Assembly: GCA_937930535.1 (NCBI GenBank)
Contig: CALGKJ010000061.1
Span: forward strand, 51,671-115,670
Direction: 5' to 3'
Length of the DNA stretch: 64,000 nt
Source of the DNA: an uncultured Clostridia bacterium
GTDB lineage: Bacteria > Bacillota > Clostridia > Lutisporales > Lutisporaceae
The notes below the pieces were generated by a model. That model saw only the letters and a program-made list of their open reading frames with translations. It ran no database searches and was not told the DNA's origin. Of this stretch, positions 1 to 9,602 are shown one piece after another (position 1 is the stretch's first letter; every line of letters starts with the position of its first letter). Made by a program: the position numbers and the translations under genes.

Positions 1-3000
1 GAAGCAGAAACAGAAACTCTGCTGAAAAAAGTAAACAGTGCATACAATACTGAAATAAACGATATTTTGCTTACATCACTAGGAATGACAATAAACAAGT
101 GGACCGGATGTGATAAAGTACTGATAAATCTTGAGGGGCATGGCAGAGAGCTGGAAATAAAGGGCATAGATATAACTAGAACAGTTGGCTGGTTTACATC
201 CCAATTCCCAGTAATACTGGACATGCATGGCACAGAAGGTCTTTCGCATTCAGTAGTAAAGACAAAAGAAACATTGAGACAAATACCTAATAAGGGAATA
301 GGCTATGGAATATTAAAATACATAACATCACAGGAAAATAAAAAAGGTTTAAGCTTTGAAAGAAGTTCAGAGATATGCTTTAACTATCTGGGACAGTTTG
401 ATAAGGATATAAATACAGAAGTATTTCAGGTATCACATATATCAGCAGGAAACAGCATAAGCTTGGAGGCACAAAGGAACTACAGTCTGGATGTAAGCGG
501 TATGATAATAAACAAAAAGCTGTACATGAGCTTTAAATATGATAGGAATGAGTATAACAAAACTACAATAGAAGAGTTGTCAAAGAACTATGCTAAAAAT
601 CTGATAGAGCTGATTAAGCACTGTGCAGATAAAGAATATACAGAGCTTACACCAAGTGATACAACTGGAAAAAGAATAGCATTAGAAGAGTTTAATTTAA
701 TAAAGAAAAGATTAGCTGAAATAGGAATAATAGAGCCTCAAATATCCGATATATATACGCTGTCGCCAATGCAGGAAGGAATGTTGTTTTATACACTCCT
801 TGATAACAAGTCAAATGTATACTTTGAACAAATGGTACTAAATATAGAAGGTAATATAGATATAAAGCTGTTCGAGGAAAGCTTTAATAAAGTAATAAAC
901 AAATATGATGTACTAAGAACTGTATTTGTACACGAAGGGGTAAAGAAACCTGTACAGGTAATTCTAAAAGATATAAAAACAGCAATACATTATGAGGACA
1001 TAATGGCACTTGAAAAAGAAAAGAAAGAAGAATATGTAGAAGAATATAAACAAAAAGATAAAGAAAAGGGCTTTAATCTAAAAATGGATATTCCAATAAG
1101 AGTATCTATCTTAAAGCTAGATCATGATAAATATGCAGTTATATGGAGCTTCCACCATATAATTATGGATGGATGGTGTTTAAGCCTCGTAATAAAAGAC
1201 TTTTTTGACAGCTATATAAGTATAAAAGAAAGAAAAAAAATAGATATAGAAAAAGTAGAAGCATATGGCAGGTATATATCCTGGCTGGAAGAACAGGACA
1301 AAGAAGAAGCAATAGCTTATTGGAAAAGATATCTTGAAGGCTTTGAACATAAATCATCAGTGCCAGTAATAAAAACATCAAAAAATGGTGAAGAATACCA
1401 AAATAGAGAAAAAGTAATGGTGCTTAATAAAGATATAAGTAAGGGCTTGGTTAAGCTTGCTCAAGGAGCAGAGGTCACATTGAGTACAGTTATTCAGACT
1501 GTATGGGGAGTTATACTGCAAAGATACAACAACACAGAAGATGTTGTGTTTGGGGCAGTAGTATCGGGAAGACCTTCTGAAGTAGCTGGGATAGAGAATA
1601 TGGTGGGGCTATTTATTAATACTGTACCTGTAAGGTTCAGGGTAAGCGGACTGGAAAGTATGGAAGAAGCAGCAAAGAAGCTTCAGAGGCAGGCAGCCGA
1701 ATCAAGTAAATACGAATATATATCCTTGGCGGAAGTTCAATTAATAAGCGAATTAAAGAATGAGCTTATAGACAATATTTTAGTATTTGAAAATTATCCT
1801 ATGGAAAAAGAAATAGAAAATAGTACGCAGGAGAATAGACTAGGTTTTGAAATAAAGGCTGTGGAGGTATTTGAACAGACAAATTATGGAATTAACATAA
1901 TAGTATCACCTGGGGAAGAAGTAACAATAAGAATAAGGTACAATGGTGCAGTATATGAAGATGCACAGGTATTGAACTTGCTAAGCCATATAAATCAAGT
2001 AATAAATACAGTAGTAAGTAGGCCGAGCATAATGCTGCGGGATATACAGATACTTTCAGAGGAGGAAAAATACCAGATGCTTGTATCGTTCAATAATACA
2101 GCAGTTGAATATCCTAAGCATAAAACTATTCAAGAGCTGTTTGAAGAGCAAGCAGAAACAATACCTGATAACATAGCATTAGTATATGGAGAGCAGCGGC
2201 TAACCTATAAAGAACTAAACGAAAAGTCAAATCAATTGGCAAGAGTGCTGAAGATGAAAGGAATAAAAGCTGAAGATGTAGCAGCACTAATGGTAGAGCG
2301 TTCTCCGGAAATGGTAATAGGAATTCTAGGAGTACTTAAAGCTGGAGCAGCTTATTTGCCCATAGACCCGGAATATCCTAAAGATAGAATAGAATTTATG
2401 TTACAGGATAGCAACGCAAAACTACTTCTGACACAGGCTGAGTTTGTAAATAGCTCTAATGAAAAACTAGAAAAAATAGGATTAAAAGATATAAAAATAT
2501 ATACAGGGGATAGCAGCAATCCATGGGTATTAAATAAAGCGGAAGATCTTTGCTGTATTATGTATACATCTGGCAGTACAGGAAAACCAAAGGGTGTAAT
2601 GATTGAACATAGGAACGTAGTCAGATTGGTTAAAAGTACAAATTATATAGAATTCAGAAGTGATGATAGAATATTGCAAACGGGAGCAATAGTATTCGAT
2701 GCATGTACCTTTGAAATATGGGGAGCGTTACTGAATGGTCTTGAATTACATCTTACGGATGCAAGTAATATATTAGATGCAAATAAGCTTGGAAAAATCA
2801 TAGAACGAAATAAAATAACAATACTATGGCTGACTTCTTCTCTATTTAACAGACTAGTTCAGCAAAGGGAAGATATATTTAACGGGCTTAGGTATCTTTT
2901 AGTAGGCGGCGATGTATTATCACCAAAGCATATAAATACAATAAAAGATAAATATAAAGATATAAAAATTGTTAATGGTTATGGACCTACAGAAAATACT

Positions 3001-4539
3001 ACTTTTTCAACCTGTTATGTTATAGATAAAGAACACAGTAATAATATACCTATAGGAAAACCTATCAGTAACTCAACAGCATACATAATAGACAAAACCA
3101 ATAACCTACAGCCAATAGGAATAAAAGGTGAACTATGTGTCGGCGGAGATGGATTAGCTAGAGGATATCTCAACAGACCAGAGTTAACCACGGAGAAGTT
3201 TACAGATAACCCATTTATACCTGAAACAAAAATGTACCGTACAGGAGACCTTGCAAGATGGCTTCCTGATGGCAGCATAGAATTTCTAGGACGTATAGAT
3301 CATCAGGTAAAGATAAGAGGCTTTAGGATAGAACTAGGGGAAATAGAGAATAAGCTTCTAGAACATGATCTGGTGAAAGAAGCGGTAGTAGCTATAAAAG
3401 AAGGTAAAAATAATGACAAATACTTGTGTGCTTATATAATAGGCAAAGGAGAATTTAACGCAGCAGAACTAAGAGAATATCTTTCTAAAGATTTGCCAGG
3501 ATATATGATACCATCGTACTTTTTAAAACTAGAGAAACTGCCGCTTACACCCAATGGAAAGGTAGACCGAAAGTCGCTGCCGGAGCCGGATGGAGACATA
3601 ACAACAGGAGTGGAATATGAAGCCCCAGGAAATGAAATTGAAGAAAAACTGGCAGATATATGGAAAGAAGTATTAAACATACAAAGAATAGGAATAAATG
3701 ATAACTTTTTTGAGGTGGGAGGACATTCTCTGAATCTGATATCTCTTGCAAATAAAATTAACCAGGTGTTTAAGGTTAATGTAAAGATGACAAATCTATT
3801 TAAGCACCTTACTATAAAAAATATGTCCAGTTTAATAATTAAAGCATTTATAAGTGAGGATGAACAGTTGGCAGCACTTTTAAATGAGGAAAAGGACAAT
3901 AAAATCTTTTGCTTTCCACCTATTCTTGGGTACGGTATAGCATATAAAGAGGTAGCAGAAAAGCTATCTAACTATGCGGTATATTCATTTAATTTCACTA
4001 ATAAGCAAAACATAGTAGAAGAATATACTGACTATATAGTAAAAACTCAGTCTGAGGGTGAATATATTTTGTTTGGGTATTCAATAGGTGGAAACATGGC
4101 ATTTGAAGTTGCTAAAGAATTAGAAAAAAGAAACAAAGTAGTTAATAAGTTAATTATTATGGATTCTGCTGTTGTGACTGATGAAGTAAAGAAAAGATTC
4201 AATGAAAATGAGAATCAACGAATAGATGAATTAAAGGAAAAGATTGAAGAATACAAAATATACGATGTTCATAGTCATGAAATATTAGAAAAGACAATTT
4301 CTTACGGAGCATATTTTAGAGGTATTGTACATCAAGGGACTATAAATGCAGATATTCATTATATACAATCAAGCATATTAGATAATAGTGAAATACGAAA
4401 ATGGGATTTATATACGTCAGGCAAATGTGTATACTACAATGGGTATGGGGCTCATATTGATATGTTATCAGGGGAGAATTATTCAAGAAATATTGAAATA
4501 ATTGAGTCCATACTAAGAAATACTAGCTTAGAATTATAA
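1..4539 (+). CDS. Nonribosomal peptide synthetase, C-terminal part (E end-C-A-PCP-TE), partial
   Basis: The frame is already open at base 1, so the start lies outside the window. Domains in order: the end of an epimerization-type domain (YNTEINDILL near base 58, EGHGRE near 140, TVGWFTS), a condensation domain (HHIIMDG near 1150), an adenylation domain (YTSGSTGKPKG near 2563, NGYGPTEN near 2970, YRTGDLARW, PNGKVDRKSLP), a carrier domain (GGHSL near 3718, whose Ser takes the phosphopantetheine arm) and a thioesterase (GYSIGG near 4075, GAHID near 4450) that releases the peptide. The upstream epimerase implies a D-residue at the previous position. Read by eye, the ten pocket residues give DAFWLGGTFK, close to a published valine code; that substrate call is inference. 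It is the last module of its assembly line. The exporter genes downstream fit a natural-product locus. Confidence 0.95.
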   Translation, partial: EAETETLLKKVNSAYNTEINDILLTSLGMTINKWTGCDKVLINLEGHGRELEIKGIDITRTVGWFTSQFPVILDMHGTEGLSHSVVKTKETLRQIPNKGIGYGILKYITSQENKKGLSFERSSEICFNYLGQFDKDINTEVFQVSHISAGNSISLEAQRNYSLDVSGMIINKKLYMSFKYDRNEYNKTTIEELSKNYAKNLIELIKHCADKEYTELTPSDTTGKRIALEEFNLIKKRLAEIGIIEPQISDIYTLSPMQEGMLFYTLLDNKSNVYFEQMVLNIEGNIDIKLFEESFNKVINKYDVLRTVFVHEGVKKPVQVILKDIKTAIHYEDIMALEKEKKEEYVEEYKQKDKEKGFNLKMDIPIRVSILKLDHDKYAVIWSFHHIIMDGWCLSLVIKDFFDSYISIKERKKIDIEKVEAYGRYISWLEEQDKEEAIAYWKRYLEGFEHKSSVPVIKTSKNGEEYQNREKVMVLNKDISKGLVKLAQGAEVTLSTVIQTVWGVILQRYNNTEDVVFGAVVSGRPSEVAGIENMVGLFINTVPVRFRVSGLESMEEAAKKLQRQAAESSKYEYISLAEVQLISELKNELIDNILVFENYPMEKEIENSTQENRLGFEIKAVEVFEQTNYGINIIVSPGEEVTIRIRYNGAVYEDAQVLNLLSHINQVINTVVSRPSIMLRDIQILSEEEKYQMLVSFNNTAVEYPKHKTIQELFEEQAETIPDNIALVYGEQRLTYKELNEKSNQLARVLKMKGIKAEDVAALMVERSPEMVIGILGVLKAGAAYLPIDPEYPKDRIEFMLQDSNAKLLLTQAEFVNSSNEKLEKIGLKDIKIYTGDSSNPWVLNKAEDLCCIMYTSGSTGKPKGVMIEHRNVVRLVKSTNYIEFRSDDRILQTGAIVFDACTFEIWGALLNGLELHLTDASNILDANKLGKIIERNKITILWLTSSLFNRLVQQREDIFNGLRYLLVGGDVLSPKHINTIKDKYKDIKIVNGYGPTENTTFSTCYVIDKEHSNNIPIGKPISNSTAYIIDKTNNLQPIGIKGELCVGGDGLARGYLNRPELTTEKFTDNPFIPETKMYRTGDLARWLPDGSIEFLGRIDHQVKIRGFRIELGEIENKLLEHDLVKEAVVAIKEGKNNDKYLCAYIIGKGEFNAAELREYLSKDLPGYMIPSYFLKLEKLPLTPNGKVDRKSLPEPDGDITTGVEYEAPGNEIEEKLADIWKEVLNIQRIGINDNFFEVGGHSLNLISLANKINQVFKVNVKMTNLFKHLTIKNMSSLIIKAFISEDEQLAALLNEEKDNKIFCFPPILGYGIAYKEVAEKLSNYAVYSFNFTNKQNIVEEYTDYIVKTQSEGEYILFGYSIGGNMAFEVAKELEKRNKVVNKLIIMDSAVVTDEVKKRFNENENQRIDELKEKIEEYKIYDVHSHEILEKTISYGAYFRGIVHQGTINADIHYIQSSILDNSEIRKWDLYTSGKCVYYNGYGAHIDMLSGENYSRNIEIIESILRNTSLEL

Positions 4540-4550
4540 GTGTATAACTT

Positions 4551-4681
4551 AAACCGACATTTTCTAATAGTTTTATAATAATTCTTGGAATATGTTGATT
4601 TGTGATTTTGTTGTGTGATAATATGTATAATTATTGGCAGTAGATTTTGTACTATGAAACAGTATCAGAAAATGCCGGTTT
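4551..4681. repeat. Inverted-repeat element after the NRPS gene
   Basis: Bases 4551-4565 and 4667-4681 form arms that pair at 14 of 15 positions (AAACCGACATTTTCT against AGAAAATGCCGGTTT) around about 100 AT-rich bases. It starts 11 bases after the synthetase stop codon. It could be a large termination or mRNA-stability structure or a small fold-back insertion. There is no clear T-tract. Function is unknown. Confidence 0.45.
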
Positions 4682-4732
4682 TAACAAAAAACTATAGAGT
4701 AGCAAATTTATCAAAAAATCAAGTCTTTCTAA

Positions 4733-4777
4733 TAAAAAGAATAGTATCCTGCAATTCGGGATGTTTTTGGAGGAAAA
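4733..4777 (+). promoter_or_regulatory. Possible short attenuator and ribosome site of the methyltransferase gene
   Basis: A six-pair stem (ATCCTG against CGGGAT, with one G-T pair) is followed by GTTTTT and then directly by the ribosome site GGAGG of the next gene. Such a weak terminator placed over a ribosome site is seen in attenuated resistance genes. A 45-codon frame starting with ATG at 4654 reads through it and ends at 4791 inside the next gene, but it has no convincing ribosome site. This is a tentative call. Confidence 0.25.
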
Positions 4778-5662
4778 ATGAAAAACAGTGATTTAGCCAA
4801 AACACTTATAAAGCAAAACGAAAAATTGTTTTTATGTCCTAAATGTAACAAAAATATAAGAGTTATTAATGGTAAAAGCTTAGTATGCAAAAGTAAGCAT
4901 TGTTTTGATATATCCAAGACTGGATATATCAACTTTCTGCTTAATTCAGTAGATACTCACTATGATAAGAAGCTGTTTGAATCAAGAAACAAGGTATGTA
5001 AGCAAGGTGTATTCGACCAAATGATAACCAAGATTACCAGCTTGGTAGATACATATTATTTGAAAGATTGTAAAGAAAGCAGCATAAACATTTTGGACGT
5101 TGGATGTGGAGAAGGCTCACATTTAGCCAATACTATTGAAGCTTTGAAAAACAAATACACTATGAATTTTAGAGGATTAGGTATAGATATTGAAAAGGAA
5201 GCCATAAAAATAGCGTCTAGAGAATATGGTGATATAATTTGGTGTGTGGCAGATTTAGCCAAAATCCCCTTTATGAGCAAGCAATTTGATATTGTATTTA
5301 ATATTTTTACACCCTCAAACTATTCTCAGTTTAATAGAATTTTAAAAAAGGATGGTATTTTAATAAAAGTAATACCTAATAGTAACTATCTAGTAGAACT
5401 AAGAAATATATTTTATGATGACACAGATAAACAAAAATATTCTAATGAAAAGGTTATTAAGCACTTTTCTGACAATCTTAGAATCATAGAACAAGATAAT
5501 ATATTATATACTGTTGAGCTAGATAGAGAGAATCTGGAAAGGATCATTCAAATGACACCACTTTCTTGGGAAGTAAGCAGTGAAAAAATTCAAAAAGCAT
5601 TGGATATGAAAATAGATAGTATAACCATTGATTTATGTTTTATAGTAGGAACGCTCAGATAA
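4778..5662 (+). CDS. RlmA-like 23S rRNA (guanine-N1)-methyltransferase
   Basis: 294 residues, the usual size for RlmA/TlrB enzymes, which methylate a guanine N1 in hairpin 35 of 23S rRNA using S-adenosylmethionine. The N-terminus carries the zinc-binding pattern of the family (CPKC near residue 19, then CKSKHC near 37) followed by DISKTGYINFLL. The methyltransferase fold shows ILDVGCGEGSH near residue 105. GGAGG lies 4 bases before the ATG. Family members in antibiotic clusters, such as TlrB, give resistance to the cluster's product. Its place between a peptide synthetase and an exporter allows a self-protection role, but housekeeping methylation is equally possible. Confidence 0.82.
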   Translation: MKNSDLAKTLIKQNEKLFLCPKCNKNIRVINGKSLVCKSKHCFDISKTGYINFLLNSVDTHYDKKLFESRNKVCKQGVFDQMITKITSLVDTYYLKDCKESSINILDVGCGEGSHLANTIEALKNKYTMNFRGLGIDIEKEAIKIASREYGDIIWCVADLAKIPFMSKQFDIVFNIFTPSNYSQFNRILKKDGILIKVIPNSNYLVELRNIFYDDTDKQKYSNEKVIKHFSDNLRIIEQDNILYTVELDRENLERIIQMTPLSWEVSSEKIQKALDMKIDSITIDLCFIVGTLR

Positions 5663-5742
5663 ATTAATTTAAGCGGATATTTGCTTAAAAAAACATTACA
5701 GCTTCTTTGTTATAGAGAAACAACTTTAAAATTAGATTTAAT

Positions 5743-5837
5743 ACGAAAATAAAGCTGCGTCTGTCTTGGGTCACTTCCCTAGATTTGCTTTATTTTCGTT
5801 GATTGCTGATGAAAAGCCGGGTAGACCGTCTTTTCAT
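5743..5837 (+). promoter_or_regulatory. Two strong hairpins before the ABC exporter operon
   Basis: The 310 bases between 5663 and 5972 hold no gene. They contain a perfect 13-bp stem (ACGAAAATAAAGC at 5743-5755 with its complement at 5787-5799) and an 8-bp stem (ATGAAAAG at 5809-5816 with CTTTTCAT at 5830-5837). Neither has a T-tract on the plus strand. A half copy of the window's palindromic repeat (GAGAAACAACT) lies at 5715. A structured leader or a processing site for the exporter mRNA is possible. I recognise no known riboswitch here. Confidence 0.4.
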
Positions 5838-5972
5838 TCAGGTTATATAGTTGGTTATCTATAATATAATGTGGATAGTTCGTGGACAACCATATCTATT
5901 AACACAGGTGCGGGTAATATGATTAAATATAGTACAGTTTCTAAAAAACCATATATAATTAAGGGGGCATCT

Positions 5973-7718
5973 ATGAAAGTTTCTATAAAAGAGTATATAT
6001 TACTTTTGAAAAAATACCTAAGACCTTACAAAAAAAAATTAATAATATTGGCGGCACTGATGACAGGAAGTATTGTGTTGCAGCTAATCAACCCGCAAAT
6101 AGTGCGTTTTTTTATAGACGAAGCAGCTAAGGGTGATTCTGCCAAGCACCTGATATCAGCCGCACTAGCTTTTATAGGTATTTCTCTTATAAAGCAGTTG
6201 GTTGTTGTTGCATCCACATATGTAAGTCAAGATGTAGGCTGGTCTTCAACAAATGCTTTAAGAGAAGATTTATTAGAGCATTGTATAAGCTTAGACATGT
6301 CTTTTCACAAATCCCACCTTCCGGGAGAACTTCAAGAAAGACTTGACGGAGATGTCTCTTCATTATTCAGTTTTTTCTCCAGGCTTTTATTTAATCTGAT
6401 TAATAATTTTGCATTGATACTAGGCATAATTACATTGCTATTTATTGAGGATTGGCGTGTAGGTCTTGGTCTGTCTATGTTCTGTATCATTGGAACTACC
6501 ATACTGTATAAGGTGCAGCCCATTGCAGTAAAAAGCTGGAGTAGCTCTAGAGAGATGAGTGCAAATTTTTTCGGATTTATCGGCGAACAGATTTCAAGCA
6601 CAGAGGACATTCGTTCCAGTGGGGCATTTCACAATACAATGCATAGGTTCTATGAGTTTTTACGCAGGTGGTATCCAATAAGAAGAAAGTCTGGCACCAT
6701 GGGCTATTTAGTATGGATAACTATAATAATTGTATTTGCATTTGGAAATATTGTTGCATTTGGAATAGGTGGTTATCTATGGTTGAAGGGTGCCATAACA
6801 ATTGGTACAGTTTATCTTATATTTTATTATACGGAACTACTGAACAGACCAATAGAGCAAATAAGACACCAGCTTCAAGAACTACAGGTAGCAGGAGCCA
6901 GCGTTACACGCATCAAAGAGCTTTTCGATATGAAGCCCACGATAAAAGAAGGGGAAGTGCCTCTGAAATGTATGGGACCTGTATCAATAAAAATAGAAAA
7001 TTTACATTTTGAATATGAAATTAATGTACCTGTTCTTAAAGATATTTCAATTGAATTAGAGCCGGGAAAAATATTAGGAGTTCTTGGGCGTACTGGAAGC
7101 GGTAAAACCACACTTGCAAGACTGCTGGTAAGGCTTTTTGAACCCACCAATGGAGAAATATATATAGATGGAAAGTTGTTAAGCTCTATTCAGTTAAAAA
7201 GTTTAAGAGAGCATGTAGCTTATGTTACTCAGGATGTCCAGTTATTTAATGCAACTGTTAGAGAAAATTTAACATTATTTAATCATAATATTGGGGATGA
7301 AGTAATAATTAATGCAATAAAGGATGTAGGTCTTGATACATGGCTAGACAACCTGCCTGATGGACTTGATACAATGATTGATTGTTCCGGCGGAGGCTTA
7401 TCGGCAGGAGAAGCACAACTGCTTGCCTTTGTCAGAGTCTTTCTAAGAAATCCAGCATTTATAATACTTGACGAGGCATCCTCTCGACTCGATCCAATTA
7501 CTGAGAAGCTAATCGAGAAAGCTATAGACAAGCTGTTAAAAAATACAACCTGCATGATAATAGCTCACCGTATATCTACTGTTGAGAGAGCGGATTATAT
7601 ATTAGTGCTTGAAGACGGCTGTGTAGCAGAGTTTGGAAACCGCATAGAACTGATGTCTGATAAAAATTCAAAATTCAGCAAGCTATTAAGAATGGGTATA
7701 GAGGAGGTGCTTGCATAA
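5973..7718 (+). CDS. ABC exporter half-transporter, subunit 1 (membrane domain plus ATPase)
   Basis: 581 residues with about six N-terminal membrane segments followed by an ATPase domain: Walker A GRTGSGKTT near residue 373, Walker B IILDEA near 498, and H-loop IIAHR near 530. The signature motif is LSAGE instead of LSGGQ (near 476). The start is the ATG behind AAGGGGG; an upstream GTG in the same frame at 5871 has no ribosome site. The stop TAA overlaps the next ATG (TAATG), so the two subunits are translationally coupled. With its partner it forms a heterodimeric exporter, likely for the peptide made by the upstream synthetase. The substrate is inferred from context only. Confidence 0.9.
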   Translation: MKVSIKEYILLLKKYLRPYKKKLIILAALMTGSIVLQLINPQIVRFFIDEAAKGDSAKHLISAALAFIGISLIKQLVVVASTYVSQDVGWSSTNALREDLLEHCISLDMSFHKSHLPGELQERLDGDVSSLFSFFSRLLFNLINNFALILGIITLLFIEDWRVGLGLSMFCIIGTTILYKVQPIAVKSWSSSREMSANFFGFIGEQISSTEDIRSSGAFHNTMHRFYEFLRRWYPIRRKSGTMGYLVWITIIIVFAFGNIVAFGIGGYLWLKGAITIGTVYLIFYYTELLNRPIEQIRHQLQELQVAGASVTRIKELFDMKPTIKEGEVPLKCMGPVSIKIENLHFEYEINVPVLKDISIELEPGKILGVLGRTGSGKTTLARLLVRLFEPTNGEIYIDGKLLSSIQLKSLREHVAYVTQDVQLFNATVRENLTLFNHNIGDEVIINAIKDVGLDTWLDNLPDGLDTMIDCSGGGLSAGEAQLLAFVRVFLRNPAFIILDEASSRLDPITEKLIEKAIDKLLKNTTCMIIAHRISTVERADYILVLEDGCVAEFGNRIELMSDKNSKFSKLLRMGIEEVLA

Positions 7719-9481
7719 TGCAGGAGATTGGGAAAAAGAAGCCATTGAAGCTTATGTGGAGAATGATATGCTACTGCCCGTTTTTATATTTTGCAGACTG
7801 TTTGGTATGGATACTTATATTTACCTCTCCACTAATACCAGGACTACTAGCTAAGAAGTTTTTTGATATTTTAAGCGAAAATGCGGTTGTAGATACAAAC
7901 TTATGGAGCATATTGGCAATGATAGCTGTTGTTGCTATTAGCAGAGCTGTATTAATATATATGGGAGCAAGAATAGACATTTTCTTTCGCTTTAAGCAAA
8001 GCTCTCTTATCAGACGCAACCTGCTTGAAATCTTGATGAAACGACCTGGAGCAAATCCGTCAAAAACATCTACTGGTGAAATACTGAATAGTTTCAGGGA
8101 TGATGCCAGTCAAATTGAGGATGCTGTAGATTGGATAATGGATTTGTTAGGAAACCTTATATTTGCCATTTGTGCTATTGCTATACTTATGGGAATAGAT
8201 GCAAAAATTACACTATTGGTATTTACGCCCTTAGCATTAGTTATAGTAATAGCTAATAAAGCAAATGGCAGGGTTGAAAAATATAGGCGTGATAGCCGTA
8301 AAGCAACAGGTGCAGTAAATGGAATAATAGGAGAAATATTCAGCACCGTACAAGCTGTAAAGGTATCTGGAGCAGAGGAGCATATAATAAAGCATTTTCA
8401 GTCCTTAAATCAAAAAAGGCATAAGCTCATGCTCAGAGACACCCTATTTACACAAATGCTTGAATCAATATATGAGAATACTATCAGTTTGGGAACCGGT
8501 CTTATACTTTTGCTTGTAGCACAATCAATGAAAAACGGAAGCTTTAGTGTAGGAGATTTTGCGGTCTTTGTATATTATTTAGGATTTGTAGCAGATTTTA
8601 CTCAATTTTTTGGTAAATATATAGCACACTATCAGCAGACCTGTATATCCTTTCAGAGAATAGCAGATTTGATGGAAGATACACCTATTGAAGAAATAGT
8701 TCAACACAATCCTTTATACCTAAAAGGACAGCTTCCCGTAATAGAACGGATACAATTATCAGAGGATGATAAATTCAGAGAACTTGAATTGAAAGGACTG
8801 TCCTATCGTTACCCTGCTACTGGGGGAGGCATATCAGACATAAGCTTTAATTTAAAAAGAGGTTCCTTTACAGTAATCTGTGGGAAAATAGGTTCAGGCA
8901 AGACTACACTGATTAGAGCTATTCTCGGATTACTCCCTGTTGGGTCAGGGGAGATTTTATGGAATGGCAAAAGGATAAGTGATCCTTCCAATCATTTTGT
9001 ATACCCCAAAAGTGCTTATGTAGCGCAAGTACCACGGCTTATGAGTGAAACAGTGAGAGATAATATACTGCTAGGGATATATGAAGACGATATGGATTTG
9101 AACAAAGCAATTTATCTGGCAGTTATGGAAAAGGATATTGAGACACTTGAGAATGGTCTTGAGACCCTCGTAGGTTCTCGCGGTGTAAAGCTTTCTGGTG
9201 GTCAGATACAAAGGGTTGCAGCAGCACGTATGTTTATAAGAAATTCTGAACTGATGGTTTTAGACGATATATCTAGTGCTCTTGATGTAAATACTGAAAG
9301 TACCTTATGGAATAGGATTTTTGAACTGAAGGAAAAAACCTGCTTGGTGGTTTCCAACCGTAAAATAGCATTACAGTATGCAGACCACATAATAGTTATG
9401 AAGGATGGAAGTATAGAGGCTCAAGGTACATTAGCTGAACTTCTGGAAAGCTGTAAAGAAATACAGTCTATATATGTATAA
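7718..9481 (+). CDS. ABC exporter half-transporter, subunit 2 (membrane domain plus ATPase)
   Basis: 587 residues, membrane domain then ATPase domain: Walker A GKIGSGKTT near residue 389, an intact LSGGQ near 492, Walker B MVLDD near 514. The catalytic Glu after Walker B is replaced by Asp, and the switch His is replaced by Asn (VVSNRK near 547). Subunit 1 has a good Glu and His but a damaged signature. In the dimer this makes one normal ATP site (subunit 1 Walker motifs with subunit 2 LSGGQ) and one degenerate site, the known pattern of heterodimeric multidrug exporters such as LmrCD and TM287/288. Its start overlaps the stop of subunit 1. Confidence 0.9.
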   Translation: MQEIGKKKPLKLMWRMICYCPFLYFADCLVWILIFTSPLIPGLLAKKFFDILSENAVVDTNLWSILAMIAVVAISRAVLIYMGARIDIFFRFKQSSLIRRNLLEILMKRPGANPSKTSTGEILNSFRDDASQIEDAVDWIMDLLGNLIFAICAIAILMGIDAKITLLVFTPLALVIVIANKANGRVEKYRRDSRKATGAVNGIIGEIFSTVQAVKVSGAEEHIIKHFQSLNQKRHKLMLRDTLFTQMLESIYENTISLGTGLILLLVAQSMKNGSFSVGDFAVFVYYLGFVADFTQFFGKYIAHYQQTCISFQRIADLMEDTPIEEIVQHNPLYLKGQLPVIERIQLSEDDKFRELELKGLSYRYPATGGGISDISFNLKRGSFTVICGKIGSGKTTLIRAILGLLPVGSGEILWNGKRISDPSNHFVYPKSAYVAQVPRLMSETVRDNILLGIYEDDMDLNKAIYLAVMEKDIETLENGLETLVGSRGVKLSGGQIQRVAAARMFIRNSELMVLDDISSALDVNTESTLWNRIFELKEKTCLVVSNRKIALQYADHIIVMKDGSIEAQGTLAELLESCKEIQSIYV

Positions 9482-9502
9482 TTGAATAAAGAATAGGTGA
9501 AA

Positions 9503-9540
9503 GACGGCTAGGGTGACTTTATACCCTAGCCGTCCTTTTC
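9503..9540 (+). terminator. Rho-independent terminator of the exporter operon
   Basis: A perfect 12-bp stem GACGGCTAGGGT (9503-9514) with its complement at 9523-9534 is followed by CCTTTTC. It lies 22 bases after the exporter stop codon. Confidence 0.88.
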
Positions 9541-9567
9541 CGCTTAGACTTTTCTAAAACACAAATC

Positions 9568-9598
9568 AAGCCTTTGGATCCAAACAGTCCAAAGGCTT
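9568..9598 (-). terminator. Hairpin terminator of the minus-strand heptad-repeat gene
   Basis: An 11-bp stem (AAGCCTTTGGA with TCCAAAGGCTT) lies just past the stop codon at 9603 on the minus strand. The following minus-strand bases are T-rich but not a clean T-run. Confidence 0.6.
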
Positions 9599-9602
9599 CA
9601 AT

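Noticed and set aside
3432..3899. Minus-strand frame of 155 residues opposite the NRPS carrier domain
   Set aside because: Opposite conserved PCP coding sequence and without ribosome site or family features.
6668..7012. Plus-strand frame of 114 residues inside the first exporter gene
   Set aside because: Out-of-frame shadow of the ABC membrane domain with a Trp/Cys/Asn-rich, unlikely composition.
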